64,000 nt of DNA from Ahaetulla prasina (GCF_028640845.1 NC_080546.1:31083020-31147019); one strand, 5' to 3'. Counted from the first letter of the stretch, positions 1 to 10,807 are shown. Notes: generated by a model not told the origin, from the sequence alone. Numbers and translations are program-made.

Positions 1-160
1 ATGGCCAACAAGTAAGGGAGAGGGTATCAACAGAAGACATCAGTTAACAGCAAATCAAGAGAAATCATCACCACATAGGACAAAGTGTATTATTGTAGTT
101 AATCATTATTCAAGTAATTTTAATTATGATAAATTTTATTTTCTCCATATCTTTGAATAG

Positions 161-365
161 GCCCAACCTATGCACAGTGAACTTATAAAAAAAATTTTAG
201 GCAACAAAGCCACATTCAGCCCTATTGTCACACTGGAACCTAGGCGAAGAAAATTCCATAAGCCAATAACTATGACCATTCCTGTTCCCAAAGCTTCCAG
301 TGATATGATGATAAATGGTTATGGAGGTGAGACTCCTACTCTAAGACTACTATGCAGCATAACAG
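161..365 (+). CDS. ANK3: ANK3 exon W1: ZU5 domain
   Basis: This is the first ankyrin-G exon in the window. The acceptor is TTTGAATAG and the donor is GTAAGC; the exon is phase 0 at the start and leaves one base at the end. It reads [16 protein letters not shown], then the [18 protein letters not shown] block and LRLLCSIT, all characteristic of the second ZU5 unit of vertebrate ankyrins. ZU5 and UPA together bind beta-spectrin and link membrane proteins to the submembrane skeleton. The final G joins GT of the next exon to give SITGGTTPAQ. The donor is followed after seven bases by an antisense provirus. Upstream exons (ankyrin repeats, first ZU5) lie outside the window. Bases 1-160 are intron with nothing recognised. 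Confidence 0.93.
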
Positions 366-378
366 GTAAGCTCTCATA

Positions 379-1062
379 TGTTGCTGTTGGTCTGCAACAC
401 TTATTTGTTGTCCAAGGTTCCCTGTTGATGTTGTCCTGGGTTCCCGCAGGAACGGGTCTCAGCCCTCGCTGAGACAATTTAGGAGGTCCTCGCAAGGACG
501 AAAGAAGCCGAATAAAAGACACCACACCAGAAGTTTTTCAAGATGAGAGAGCACGAAGAAAGGGGTTGTAAAAAGGAATCGTAAAAAGGGGTCCCCCTTA
601 GATCGCAACAGTCTCTTTTATTATGCAGTTTTAGCAGGGAGGGGTAACTACAGCAAGGAGGGAATTAGCATATAGAAACTTAACATCACCAATCAGCAAG
701 CGTTTAGAGTATACGTATTAGCAAAATACCACGTGTTTTTCAGGAAATCATGCATTTTACCTGAATAGAAACCCAACTCAGGAAATCATGCATTTTACCT
801 GAATAGAAACCTAACTCAGGGAAAGTTAGGGCCCAATTCAGGAGAGCAAAACTATGCATCTAACTCAGGAAATCATGCATTTTACCTGAATAGAAACCTA
901 ACTCAGGAAATCAGAACTATGGAATCATCATGTCTGTCATGTAGCACTGAAAAAGGTCAAGTCAAGTTCTCCCGGCTGTGAGGCCTAAGAAAACCTGAAC
1001 CAATGATATATCCATATGTCCTCTGTTTTTATTTTTTAAGATGGGTAAATGATATATCCATA
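379..1062 (-). repeat. 3' LTR of the provirus
   Basis: About 684 bp, matching the second LTR over nearly all its length (shared TGTTGCTGTTGGTCTGCAAC at the inner-side end and GATATATCCATA at the U3 end). On the - strand U3 carries tandem copies of a roughly 45-bp unit (plus-strand view: CAGGAAATCATGCATTTTAC repeated around 742, 780 and 867), an enhancer-like arrangement that the other LTR has once. An AATAAA on the - strand lies at 617-622 and may serve as TATA-like or poly(A) signal. Confidence 0.85.
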
Positions 1063-1081
1063 TGTCCTCTGTTTTTATTTT

Positions 1082-2571
1082 TTAAGATGGGTAATATTCT
1101 TCTAAAGCTATGACATCCCAGTGGATCCCCCTCCGGGAGAGCCATGAGGAGCCAGTACGCTTTTCCAAAGGAATGGTTCCCGATTCAGAGTCTTCATCAG
1201 CCTCAGAGGCTAATTCTAAAAGAGGTTGTTTATATTCATTTTCAACAGTGTGCTTTAGCAAGAGGACATCATCTCCAATACTGTTTAGTCGTTGTTTCAA
1301 GAATGCTAGAACTCTCCCCATGACACATGGGCCAATTGTACATGCAAGGAGCAACAAAATCAGAGGACCAGCTAGGGCAGAGAGGAGGGTGGTCAACCAG
1401 GGAGAGAGATTGAACATTCCCTGATACCACGTGTCGGATTGAGAACGCTCTGCAGTTGGTAGAGTAGTGTATGTTATAGTCCACCCTCCAGTGTCAAGTC
1501 CTAGCCTTTCTTTGGACAAGTATATTGTGCAGGAAGTATAGGCATCCGAGGAGGCATTGATACAATAGTGAGAAAAGTTAGAGGGTACATACCCAAGGCA
1601 ACAACCTTGACCTTCAATTGAGGATACCGTTATAGAAGAGTTAGACCACCTGCAACCGGTATCTGAGGTGCTATTGGTAAAAGGTAGGGCGGAACCTATG
1701 GCCTCATAAAAAGGGGGTTGAGAAGACAGACACAGCCAACATCTACTATCATTGTTAGGAAAAGTACGGGCTGCCACAAGGGCATCATGCGCAGAGGAGA
1801 CCAAGGACACCAATGGATTGTTGCTTTTAATCAAGGGCTGTAAAAAGGGCGAATTGACTTGTTTGTTTGGGCCCACAGGTGGGGATGTTTCTAAGGACAT
1901 GGTAAGACGAATTATGAATATATTTCCTGGATGTCTGTAATCGGAATTATCTCGACCTTCCCCCCCATCTTTTCCCTTTAAGCCATTCAGTAATCGGAAG
2001 ACTCCTTCCATGAGATGTAAAAGTAACAGTCATAGGATTGAGGCGAACGCCGCAGCAGGCCCAATTGGAGCAGGAATTCCAAGGCAAATTGTTATCAGGG
2101 CCTAGTACAGCTTTGATATAGTCAGTAGTATAGGAGCAGTCCACCAAATCTTTCCGTTGACACACATTGCCAGGACTTACAGTACCAATCAGAGATGGTC
2201 CCACATTCATCTAGGTGGGAGAGATCAGTAAGATGTCCTGGGCAGATATACAGGCCTGGACCAATTGACCAGACGTCCCGAGGGGAAGGATTACATTTTG
2301 TTTTATGTTTAAATCCATGGGCACCACCAGCATTTCAGCAAAGTCAAAGTAGAGTGCAGGAAACCAAGGCCACAGAGTTCGATTAGAGATGGAATGAAGG
2401 ACGCCTTGGAAGTCCAAAATAGTCCAAGTATAATTTATGGACGATGCAGGTTCTGCTGTGCTCCGGATAAGGAGCGCTGCAAACGGAGAGCTGCAGGGGT
2501 AGAAACGTGGAAGAGGGCAAGAAGCGAGATACGCAGGGAAAAATGAGTAGCAGAGAGAAGGAAATTTTCAT
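1082..2571 (-). pseudogene. env: env-like gene, broken, with most of TM ectodomain missing
   Basis: Starts MKISFSLLLIFPCVS (signal peptide) at 2571. Surface-subunit features include the CWLC motif (around 1742) of gammaretroviral env. A frameshift lies between 2417 and 2383, an in-frame TAG at 2211-2213, and another frameshift between 2011 and 1947. The last 309-codon frame (2011-1082) ends with FNLSPWLTT, a membrane span (LLSALAGPLILLLLACTIG) and a cytoplasmic tail to YYPS. The fusion peptide, heptad region and the CX6CC element normally found before FNLSPW-type sequence are absent, so SU is joined directly to the membrane-proximal part. Not a working entry protein. Confidence 0.75.
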
Positions 2572-2572
2572 G

Positions 2573-2929
2573 TCAAAAGATCTTTCTTGCTTTGGGAAAA
2601 CAGGAGCATACATAAGTGCTGTAGTCTTCAGCTGAGATGTTAAAAATTAACAGAGAAGTGGAACAGGGAGAAGATATAATGTAAGTATTGTTAGAGGGAT
2701 GGACTGGATATCCATTCTTTAGCCATGTCCACTGAGCTGGATGCAGCAAGGGATGGCGTTGTCTGCAAACAAGTTCCGCACGACCCCCAAGAGGGGTTAG
2801 TATTCTACAATGAGGAACTCTTATATAAGCACTTAAACGTTCAAGGAAAGTACATTTAGGAAGAGAGGAAGAGGCATTAGAGACAGAAGAGGCAAGAGAG
2901 ATCAGTGATAGGATCAGAAGGATCTTCAT
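2573..2929 (-). CDS. Small secreted immunoglobulin-like protein encoded in the provirus
   Basis: An intact 118-codon frame from MKILLILSLISLASS (a textbook signal peptide). The mature part has B-strand AELVC, C-strand WTWLKNG twelve residues later, TSLLIFNIS and then AEDYSTYVC, i.e. the Cys-Trp-(D-x-x-x-Y-x-C) pattern of one Ig domain with 52 residues between the cysteines. Potential N-glycosylation sites: NAS, NNT, NIS. No membrane anchor follows. The frame may start 13 codons earlier (MFAPV at 2968), but the signal peptide favours the later ATG. It overlaps the end of pol and ends one base before the ATG of the env-like frame. I know of no standard gammaretroviral gene like it; it could be a captured host gene or an unusual env N-terminus. 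Confidence 0.6.
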   Translation of the reverse strand: MKILLILSLISLASSVSNASSSLPKCTFLERLSAYIRVPHCRILTPLGGRAELVCRQRHPLLHPAQWTWLKNGYPVHPSNNTYIISSPCSTSLLIFNISAEDYSTYVCSCFPKARKIF

Positions 2930-2999
2930 CTTTCTTTTTTGGTTGATTGAGATGACAGGGGCGAACACAGCGAGCTGGAACCCACAGGACTCGATCAGG

Positions 3000-3620
3000 C
3001 AATTGAACTGCAGCGTAGCCTTTTCCCCAGGTAATCAATTGAGCTGGACCTTTCCAAGCTGGATCCGGAAGATGCCTATAATATACCAGAGGACGAGAAG
3101 AGGGAGGGAGGAGCGGAAAACTGTCTCGAGGCAGCAGTGGAGGCAGGAGATCCAGTTAGATTAAGAAAATTCAATGAATACAAGCAAACATTTAATACAT
3201 TTTGCAACGCCGAGTGTCGGGGGCTGATGCCTTTTGACCCCAAGTGTCTGTCCAAGGCCTGTTTAAGAGTCAAATTCGCTCTCTATAATGGCCTGGCCCT
3301 GGCTATTGAAAGGAATGCCGAATTTATGGATTATTGACCAGCGATGGCAAAATTGTGCAAAGGCAGAGCTCGTATAGGCTGGTCCATTGTCAGTTTTAGA
3401 GTTTTGGACATCCCAACGTTACGAAAGTCCGAATACAATGATTAATAACTTGTTTTGCGGTTTCACCCTTTGCAAGGTTGCCATGATGAAACCTGAATAT
3501 GTATAAAGGATGGATATTGAGTTACATCCATTTGCCATAGTTGATAGGTTACTGTTCCTCTGGGGTTGACCCCATCGGAAGAGAGTTACCTTGGCGGCTG
3601 CAAGTAGGGCATTGATGTAT
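3000..3620 (-). pseudogene. pol: Integrase remnant (pol 3' end)
   Basis: On the - strand, LWQMDVTQ (3540-3517) and TDNGPAYTS (about 3394-3368) are the first and second catalytic-aspartate blocks of a retroviral integrase. They lie 137 bases apart, not a multiple of three, so they are in different frames. A C-terminal block with GKGYAAVQLPDRVLWVPA follows at about 3040-2990, in the place where such integrases end over the start of the next gene. Frameshifts and stops interrupt it. Sequence from 3960 to 3620 may be the integrase N-terminal part but is too decayed to call. Confidence 0.7.
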
Positions 3621-3969
3621 GATCAGATGCCTCAGCAGCCGTGAAGCCAAATTGTTTCATGAGCGCCTTTTTGTTTTGATGAAAATAGGAGTGGCTGTCC
3701 CAAGGAGGGACAGGACAAAGGGTCAAAAGAGGAGGCAGAGGCCGCAGCGTCTGCTACATAACAAAATAGGGATGTGTACGTTTGTAAATGAGAGACTGTA
3801 AAGTTGTGAAAAGAGAAGTGAGATTAGAATCAAGAGAAGGGGACAAGTAAGATTGAAAAATAGTTTTTACTATTTGAGTAGACTGTCTAAGATGAGGTTG
3901 AAAGGTACTATGTGGAAGACAGAGAAAAAGACAATCAATCAATAAAAACCCAACTCCCACCCTTTTTAT

Positions 3970-5280
3970 TCATGTGTGGAAGTTGGTCACTAACAAAATC
4001 ATGCTATCAAAAACTTCCAAAAACTAGCAAAATCACCATCTGTCTTACTTTACTTTTCTAACTTCCTAAAACTTTCTCAGCACTAGTAACTCTCTCTTCA
4101 CATTCTGTAACCTTCTAACTTATCACATCCTATAACTTTCTAACTCATCTCTGAAATAGTTCCTAAAACAGGGCACATATTGTGCTGCTAAAAAAGAAAA
4201 AGAAACAATACAAACAGCAAATAAGGGTGAGTCAGTTTGTGTGGAAAACCTAAATGCATTTTCCAAAAAACAGATTTACGCTTAAAAAAAATGCATCCAT
4301 ACATAAGAAGATAGCCATGTGTCTGAAATGCTGTAGGGTTTCCTGCCTGAGCAGGGGGTTGGACTAGAAGACCTCCAAGGGTCCCCTCCAACTCTTATTA
4401 TGTATGTTAACAGCTGCAAAAATACAAAACTAAAGGAAACAGTTTGAGTCAGCTCAGTGCTTTGAAAACATTTATAAAGGTATAGGTTTAATCAGGCAGG
4501 TTAAACCTCAAAAAGTTCCAGAGAAAAGAAAAATTAAAAATTAAAATCAAAATCAAAATTGTATGCATGATTAAAAATCAAAATCAAAATTGTTTTCATG
4601 GTGAAAAAGAAAATATATCTGCATAGTTTTTACATAGCTCTTTGCAAAAGCAATGCTTCCAGAGAGCCTAATTGTCCCTCCCTTCTCAGACAAGAAAGAA
4701 GAGAGGAAAAAAAAATGGAGTGGGGGTGAATGGTTTTCCCCCCGTAGCCCACCCTTTTTCCTGGCACAGCAAGGAACGAAGGGGGGAGTAGTTAAGATAA
4801 GCCAGAGGGCAGAGAAAAAAGTTAAAAGTAACTCACTGAAAAGACACTCTCATGCATATGAAGAGGAAAAAAAGATGTCCAAAAGTAACTCACTTGCTTG
4901 CAAAAGGAAAAATACATTTTTTTATTTTTCCGAAAGTACCTGGCTGCTTGCATACGGAATTTATGCAGACAGATACACACACAGACACACACACACACAT
5001 GCAGAGACAATTTCTCACACATGCACACATTTCTTGCAAATCCAAAAAACAACACAGAAATTTCACACCTTCTCAATGAGTTTTGCACATACACACATTC
5101 CATGCAAATCAAGCATCACAATTATCTCTACAATTCTTATGCAGGTCTGAAAATGATCACATACATACATACACAAGCACACACATCATCAAACAACATT
5201 TAAAGACCTGGGGAACATTGTCTGAGAAAACTCAGCAGTTTAAATCATGACTGTGATTGTGGATCCTTTTACAGAAGTCC
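3970..5280. other. Unassigned segment inside the provirus
   Basis: No retroviral protease or polymerase motif is visible. About 4343-4400 reads like the 3' tail of a squamate SINE (GGTTGGACTAGAAGACCTCC). There is an A/T repeat area at about 4520-4600 and a (CA)n region at about 4975-5035. This stretch replaces the missing gag-pol and may be later insertions plus decay. Confidence 0.5.
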
Positions 5281-5892
5281 TAAGTGACGCCTGCAAGTAA
5301 AATGAGGCATTCAAAGATCATGTGCCAGATGTACAGAATTTTACAGGGCTCTTGGACTTTCATGGAAAAAGTTCCCAATGTTTCCCATGTAGTCGCTGTG
5401 AGCAAATTCTTTTCCAGATTGTTTCCAGATATAGAAGCAATTAAACCAAATCAGTTGCTGATCACCCATGGGGGAAAGGGAGGGGTGCTCTGGGGGAAGG
5501 GAGGCAGGCAGGGGAAAGGAGGCAGTTTTCAAGGCAGGGATGGAAGAAACAGGCATTTGGTACAATACGCTTTCTAGCTCAATATGCTTTGAAGGTTCAG
5601 AGTGGGGGGAAAGGGAGGAGGGAAAGGAATGAGCGGGCAGAGGAACTGAAGGAGAGTGAATGCCGTAGGAAGTAACAGCTTTTTAAATTTTTAAGCACCC
5701 GACATTGATGTTCTCGTCTGTCCCCTCCTGCTGGATTGAGGTTTAAAGGGTAAGCCGATATCGGGGTTCAGTTCTTAGAGAAAGAGAAGAAAGAGCAACC
5801 AAGGCAGAAGAGTGCCTGCAGCTATGTCTGTATCCTCCGAGGGGGGAGACGCTGCAGAAGGAGAAAGAGCTGTGTCAGGGGAGCAGAGGCAG

Positions 5893-6189
5893 CTACAGAG
5901 ACAGAAGAAGATTCATACGGAGGTGGAGAAACTTTGGCAGGGATTCCCAGAGTAGAAGAGAGCAGAGCAGCGAATCAGTAGAAGGAGAATTAGGATAGAG
6001 GGTGCCAAGAGCAGTAATAGCCCGCCAAGTCCAGGCGGAGCTCGAGGGTGGTAGAAAAGAGGTAAGAGATTTCTTAGAAAGAGGATAGACAGTGGTGCCA
6101 TTAACTTTTTGCAAACAATTAGCCTTCTTCACCAGAGAGTAAAGCTCATTCCTATGCCATGATGAGACTTTCGAGTTCGAGGAGCCCAT
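5893..6189 (-). pseudogene. gag: gag start (matrix-like), truncated
   Basis: A 98-codon open frame beginning MGSSNSK, with glycine at position 2 as for N-myristoylated matrix proteins. It sits directly after the leader. Further down (about 5565-5341) another frame with a FYIWKQ stretch may be a capsid remnant. The gag frame is broken and no major-homology region was found. Confidence 0.6.
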
Positions 6190-6190
6190 T

Positions 6191-6198
6191 ACTTACGT
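6191..6198 (-). promoter_or_regulatory. Candidate proviral splice donor before gag
   Basis: The - strand reads CACGTAAGTAATGGGC just before the gag start codon: GTAAGT is a perfect donor. Gammaretroviruses place the major donor in the leader before gag, so this may serve the env mRNA. The leader from primer site to gag start is only about 97 bases. Confidence 0.5.
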
Positions 6199-6286
6199 GT
6201 GCACGTGTCGCGTCCCGGACGGGTAAGCAATGAGGGTGAAGGTGACGCACCGCTAGACAACGATCGCGCCTCTGGACAACACAACA

Positions 6287-6304
6287 GGATAGGACGAGCC
6301 CCCA
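6287..6304 (-). promoter_or_regulatory. Primer binding site, tRNA-Pro type
   Basis: Reading the - strand from the LTR edge, TGGGGGCTCGTCC (13 bases) matches the proline-tRNA primer site used by many gammaretroviruses; the last five bases differ from that consensus. Its location two bases inside the LTR is the standard one and fixes the orientation of the element. Confidence 0.85.
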
Positions 6305-6306
6305 GA

Positions 6307-6957
6307 TGTTGCTGTTGGTCTGCAACACTTATTTGTTGTCCTAGATTCCCTGTTAATGTTGTCCTGGGTTCCCGCAGGAACGGGTCTCAGCCCTCGCTGA
6401 GACAATTTAGTGGGTCCTCGCAAGGACGAAAGAAGCCAAATAAAAGACACCACACCAGGAGTTCTTCATGAGAGAGCACGAAGAAAAAAAGTTGTTGTAA
6501 AAGATCCCCTTTAGATCGCAACAGTCTCTTTTATTATGCAGTTTTAGCAGGGAGGGGTAACTACAGCAAGGAGGGAATTAGCATATAGAAACTTAACATC
6601 ACCAATCAGAAAGCGTTTAGAGTATACGTATTAGCAAAATACCACGTGTTTTTCAGGAAATCATGCATTTTACCTGAATAGAAACCCAACTCAGGAATGT
6701 AAAACTAACTCAGGGAAAGTTAGGGGCCTAATTCAGGGAGAGCAAAACTATGCATCTAACTCAGGGAAGGTTAGCGGAATAGAAACCCAATTCAGGGAAA
6801 TCAGAACTATGGGTACTATAAATCATGTCTGTCATGTAGCACCGAAAAAGGTCAAGTCAAGTTCTCCCGGCTGTGAGGCCTAAGAAAACCTGAACCAATG
6901 ATATATCCATATGTCCTCTGTTTTTATTTTTTAAGATGGGTAAATGATATATCCATA
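6307..6957 (-). repeat. 5' LTR of the provirus
   Basis: About 651 bp, the partner of the LTR at 379-1062. It is shorter because it has fewer copies of the U3 tandem unit. The inner edge is followed, after two bases, by the primer binding site. The AATAAA on the - strand lies at 6530-6535. Confidence 0.85.
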
Positions 6958-7521
6958 CTCATATATCTCTGCAATTTCATACATGATGCTGAAATAAAAT
7001 ATTGGTGGTTTAAGTCATTAAAATTTTCACTAAAGCCCTGTTACAAAATTATGTAAATTAACATCCATAGATCATAGTTTAAGAACATTGGTTTATACAG
7101 TGAAAATACACATTGTCTAACCAAACAATGAATACTCTCATTAAAATAATCAACTAATTGCCATTTTAACTATATTTTATTCTAAAAATATGCTTGTTGA
7201 CTAGAATAGATAGTTTAAGAAGGGAGTTGTCCAATAGAAAGAATCATTGATAATGTTATTGTGAAATAGAGTTGTGGGGAAAAAATAGCTTTTAAGCATT
7301 ACAGATACTAGCCAATATTTAGTTATACCATTAATACAACTATTTAATTGGTTTTATTTTATAAGCCGAATAATTTATTTGCCTAAACAAAGGGCAGACC
7401 TATTTTTCCAGAGTTGTAAATTGTCAGAATATAATTATATTGATGAATTATAAGATTTAAGAAGAGATCGGACAGTCATTTTTCTGAAAAGGTATAGCCT
7501 TGAGCAGGGGTTGGTCTAGAA

Positions 7522-10500
7522 CAGTGGTCACCAACTGGTGGTCCGTGGACCACAGGTGGTCCATGAAAAATTTTTGGTGGTCCGCAGAAAAATTATTTGC
7601 ATCTTTTATATTGTACTAAATACTATTTATATTTTTTTTTAAATCACATTAGTGATCCCCAGGATTTAAAATTAGAATAGAATAGAATAGAATTTTTATT
7701 GGCCAAGTGTGATTGGACACACAAGGAATTTGTCTTGGTGCATATGCTCTCAGTGTACATAAAAGAAAAGATACGTTCATCAAGGTACAACATTTACAAC
7801 ACAATTGATGGTCAATATATCAATATAAATCATAAAGATTGCCAGCAACAAGTTATAGTCATACAGTCATAAGTGGAAAGAGATTGGTGATGGGAACTAT
7901 GAGACGATTAATAGTAGTGCAGATTCAGTACATAGTTGATGGAATTATTTGTTGATGGAATTATTTGTTTAGCAGAGTGATGGCCCTCGGGGAAAAACTG
8001 TTCTTGTGTCTAGTTGTTCTGGTGTGCAGTGTTCTATAGCGTCGTTTTGAGGGTAGGAGTTGAAACAGTTTATGTCCAGGATGCGAGGGGTCTGTAAATA
8101 TTTTCACGGCCCTCTTCTTGATTCATGCAGTATACAGGTCCTCAATGGAAGGCAGGTTGGTAGCAATTATTTTTTCTGCAGTTCTAATTATCCTCTGAAG
8201 TCTGTGTTTTTCTTGTTGGGTTGCAGAACCGAACCAGACAGTTATAGAGGTGCAAATGACAGACTCAATAATTCCTCTGTAGAACTGAATCAGCAGCTTT
8301 ACTGAGTTGGCGCAGAAAGAACATTCTTTGTTGTCCTTTTTAATGATGTTTTGATGTTAGCTGTCCATTTGAGATCTTGCGATATGATAGAACCTAGAAA
8401 TTTGAAGGTTTCTACTGTTGATACTGTGTTGTCAAGTATTGTGAGAGGTGGAAGTATGGAAGGGTTTCTCCTAAAGTCTACCACCATTTCTACGGTTTTG
8501 GGTGTGTTCAGTTCCAGATTGTTTTGGTTGCACCACAAGGCTAGTCGTTCACCTCTCGCCTATATGCAGATTCGTCATTGTCTCGAATGAGACCAATCAC
8601 TGTTGTGTCATCTGCGAACTTCAGTAGCTTAACAGATGGATCATTGGAGATGCAGTCATTGGTATACAGAGAGAAGAGAAGTGGGAGAGCACACAGCCTT
8701 GGGGGCCCTGTGCTAATTGTACAGGTATTTGATGTGATCTTGCTTAGCTTCACCTGCTGCTTCCTGTTTGTTAGGAAGCTTGTGATCCACTTACAAGTCT
8801 GTTCCGTACCTGTAGCTGGTTTAGCTTAGTTAGAAGAATGTCTGGAATGATGGTATTGAATGCTGAACTAAAGTCTACAAAAAGGACCCTTGCATAGGTC
8901 TTTGGAGACTCAAGATGTTGTAGGATGTAGTGCAGAGCCATATTAACAGCATCATCTGTTGATCTATTTGCTCGGTATGCAAATTGCAAGGGGTCTAACA
9001 GCGGATCCGTGATGGTTTTCAGGTAGGAAAGCACTAGCCTTTCAAAGGTTTTCATGACTACAGATGTTAAAGCAACTGGTCTGTAGTCATTCAGTTCCTT
9101 GATGGTGGGCTTCTTCGGTACTGGGATGATGGTAGAGCATTTGAAGCAAGAAGGAACATAGCACATCTCTAGTGATTTATTAAAAATATGAGTGAAGATG
9201 GGGGCCAATTGACCAGCACAGACTTTTAAGCAAGAAGGACTTATCTTGTCTGGGCCTGGAGCTTTTCCTGGCTTTTGTCTGTGAAATAGGTCCTGCACTT
9301 CCTTTTCTGTGATCACTAGGGGTTGTGAACCCAATGAAATGGGGTCAGTTGTAGGAGGCTTGGCTGTTGTTGGTGCGTCTGAGGTGGGGGTTGTGGAGAT
9401 AAGTGGCTGTAGTTTCCTTTCAAACCTGCAGTAAAACTCATTCAGGTCATCTGCCAGTTGTTGATTATCTTCAGCCTGGGAAGGAGGTTTGCCATAGCCG
9501 GTGATATTTTTAAGAGTTTTCCACATGTTTGCTGGTTCATTTGCTGAAAACTGATTCTTTAGCTTTTCAGAGTAGCTTCTTTTTGCTGCTTTGATCTCCC
9601 TTGTTAGTGCATTTCTGCCCTGATTGTACAGCATTTTATCACCTTTTCTGTAGGCTTCCTCTTTGGAATGTCGAAGCTGCTTAAGTTTAGGTGTAAACCA
9701 AGGTTTGTTGTTACTGTGTATTCGCAAGTTCCTTGTAGGTACACATAGGTCTTCACAGAAGCTGACATATGATGTTACAGTATCTGTGAGTTCATCCAGG
9801 TCTGCAGAGGTATCTTTAAAATATTCCAATCAGTGCAGTCAAAACATGCCTGTAGCTTTAATTTTGATTCCTCCGTCCAGGTCTTCACTGATTTAATTAT
9901 TGGTTTTGTGGCTTTAAGTCTTTGCCTGTAAGCAGGTACAAGGTGAATCATGCAATGATCAGAGTGTCCTACAGCTGCACGTGGTAAAGACCGATAGCAT
10001 CTTTTAGTGTTGAATAGCAATGGTCTAGAGTATTCTTGCCTCTGGTGGGACAATTGACATGCTGAAAGTATATTGATGGCTCTTTCCTTAAGTTTGCCTT
10101 GTTTAGATCTCCCAAAACAATGGCCAGTGAATCAGGGTGTTTGGCTTCAGCCTCCATGATTTGGTCAGCTAGAGTTCGTAATGCCTTGTTTACACAGGCT
10201 TGTGGTGGGACATAAACAGCAATTAGAAGAAATGAGGAAAATTCACGAGGCGAATAGTAAGGTTTGCAATTGATAATTAGAGTCTCTAAATTGTTGTCAC
10301 AGAATTTGTAAATTATATTAAAATCTTGACACCAGTTTCTATTAATATATAGGGATAAGCGTCCTCCTTTCTTTTTACCAGATGTTTCTGGAATCCGGTC
10401 TGATCGTTTGATCTGAAACTCTGGAATGTTCAGGCTGCTATTTTCAATTGATTCATTTAACCAGGTTTCAGAGAAGCATAGGACTGCTGAATTGCGAAAA

Positions 10501-10807
10501 TCAGAATAGTATTTGTTTAAGAGGAGTATTTCATCCATCTTATTTGCAAGTGAGCGTATATTTGTTAGGAAAATTGAAGGCAGAGAGTTTTAATGTGATT
10601 TCTTAACCTGATTAAGATCCCAGATCGTTTACCTCTCTTCTTTCTCTTCCGTCGTTTGGTTTTTTTTAGTAGTCCATGGCTCCGTGGGAATTGCCTCCTC
10701 CTGTGTTAGAATCTCCTCCATGTTTGTAAAGACAGGCGGGGGTGAGATCAAAGATTATTAATTATTAATTTAGTAGTCCCTGATGTCCGAAGGGTTGGTG
10801 ACCCCTG
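7522..10807. mobile_element. hAT-type element interrupted by a LINE (unit 1)
   Basis: Terminal inverted repeats CAGTGGTCACCAAC and GTTGGTGACCCCTG; perfect 8-bp target duplication GTCTAGAA at 7514-7521 and 10808-10815. The target was a SINE tail (TTGGTCTAGAAGACCTCC...). A LINE is inserted inside it (about 7672-10765), leaving only some 190 bases of the hAT itself. No transposase. Confidence 0.9.
7672..10765 (-). mobile_element. CR1/L3-like LINE copy A, 5'-truncated
   Basis: On the - strand: end of the upstream small ORF, AP-type endonuclease (10538-9969, with FSETWLNESIENS and VLGDLNKANLRK), then reverse transcriptase (9829-8299, with VLFVDFSSAFNTIIPD and KFADDTTVIGLI) split by frameshifts, then a 3' UTR ending CCAATAAAAATTCTATTCTA. 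The ATTCT tail is the kind that seeds AATAG microsatellites in snakes. It is dead because of frameshifts at about 8755 and 9829. Confidence 0.85.

Larger units (their letters stand above)
379..6957 (-). mobile_element. Endogenous gammaretrovirus-like provirus, antisense in an ANK3 intron
   Basis: On the - strand the order is LTR (6957-6307), primer site, gag start, a large gap in gag-pol, integrase remnants, an immunoglobulin-like frame, a broken env and LTR (1062-379). The hexamer CTCATA flanks both ends (373-378 and 6958-6963) and is a candidate target duplication. The canonical TG...CA limits would be two bases shorter at the U3 end, leaving the duplication length uncertain. The two LTRs are close to each other in sequence outside indels, so the insertion is not very old, but protease, reverse transcriptase and RNase H are not recognisable and env is interrupted. 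It cannot be autonomous. Confidence 0.88.

Noticed and set aside
373..378. 4-bp target duplication for the provirus with strict TG...CA ends
   Set aside because: With those ends the four flanking bases do not match; CTCATA six-base repeat with slightly longer LTR fits better, though the exact border stays uncertain.
4653..5203. Overlapping open frames around the CA repeat
   Set aside because: Several frames are open at once because of (CA)n and A-rich sequence; no motif.
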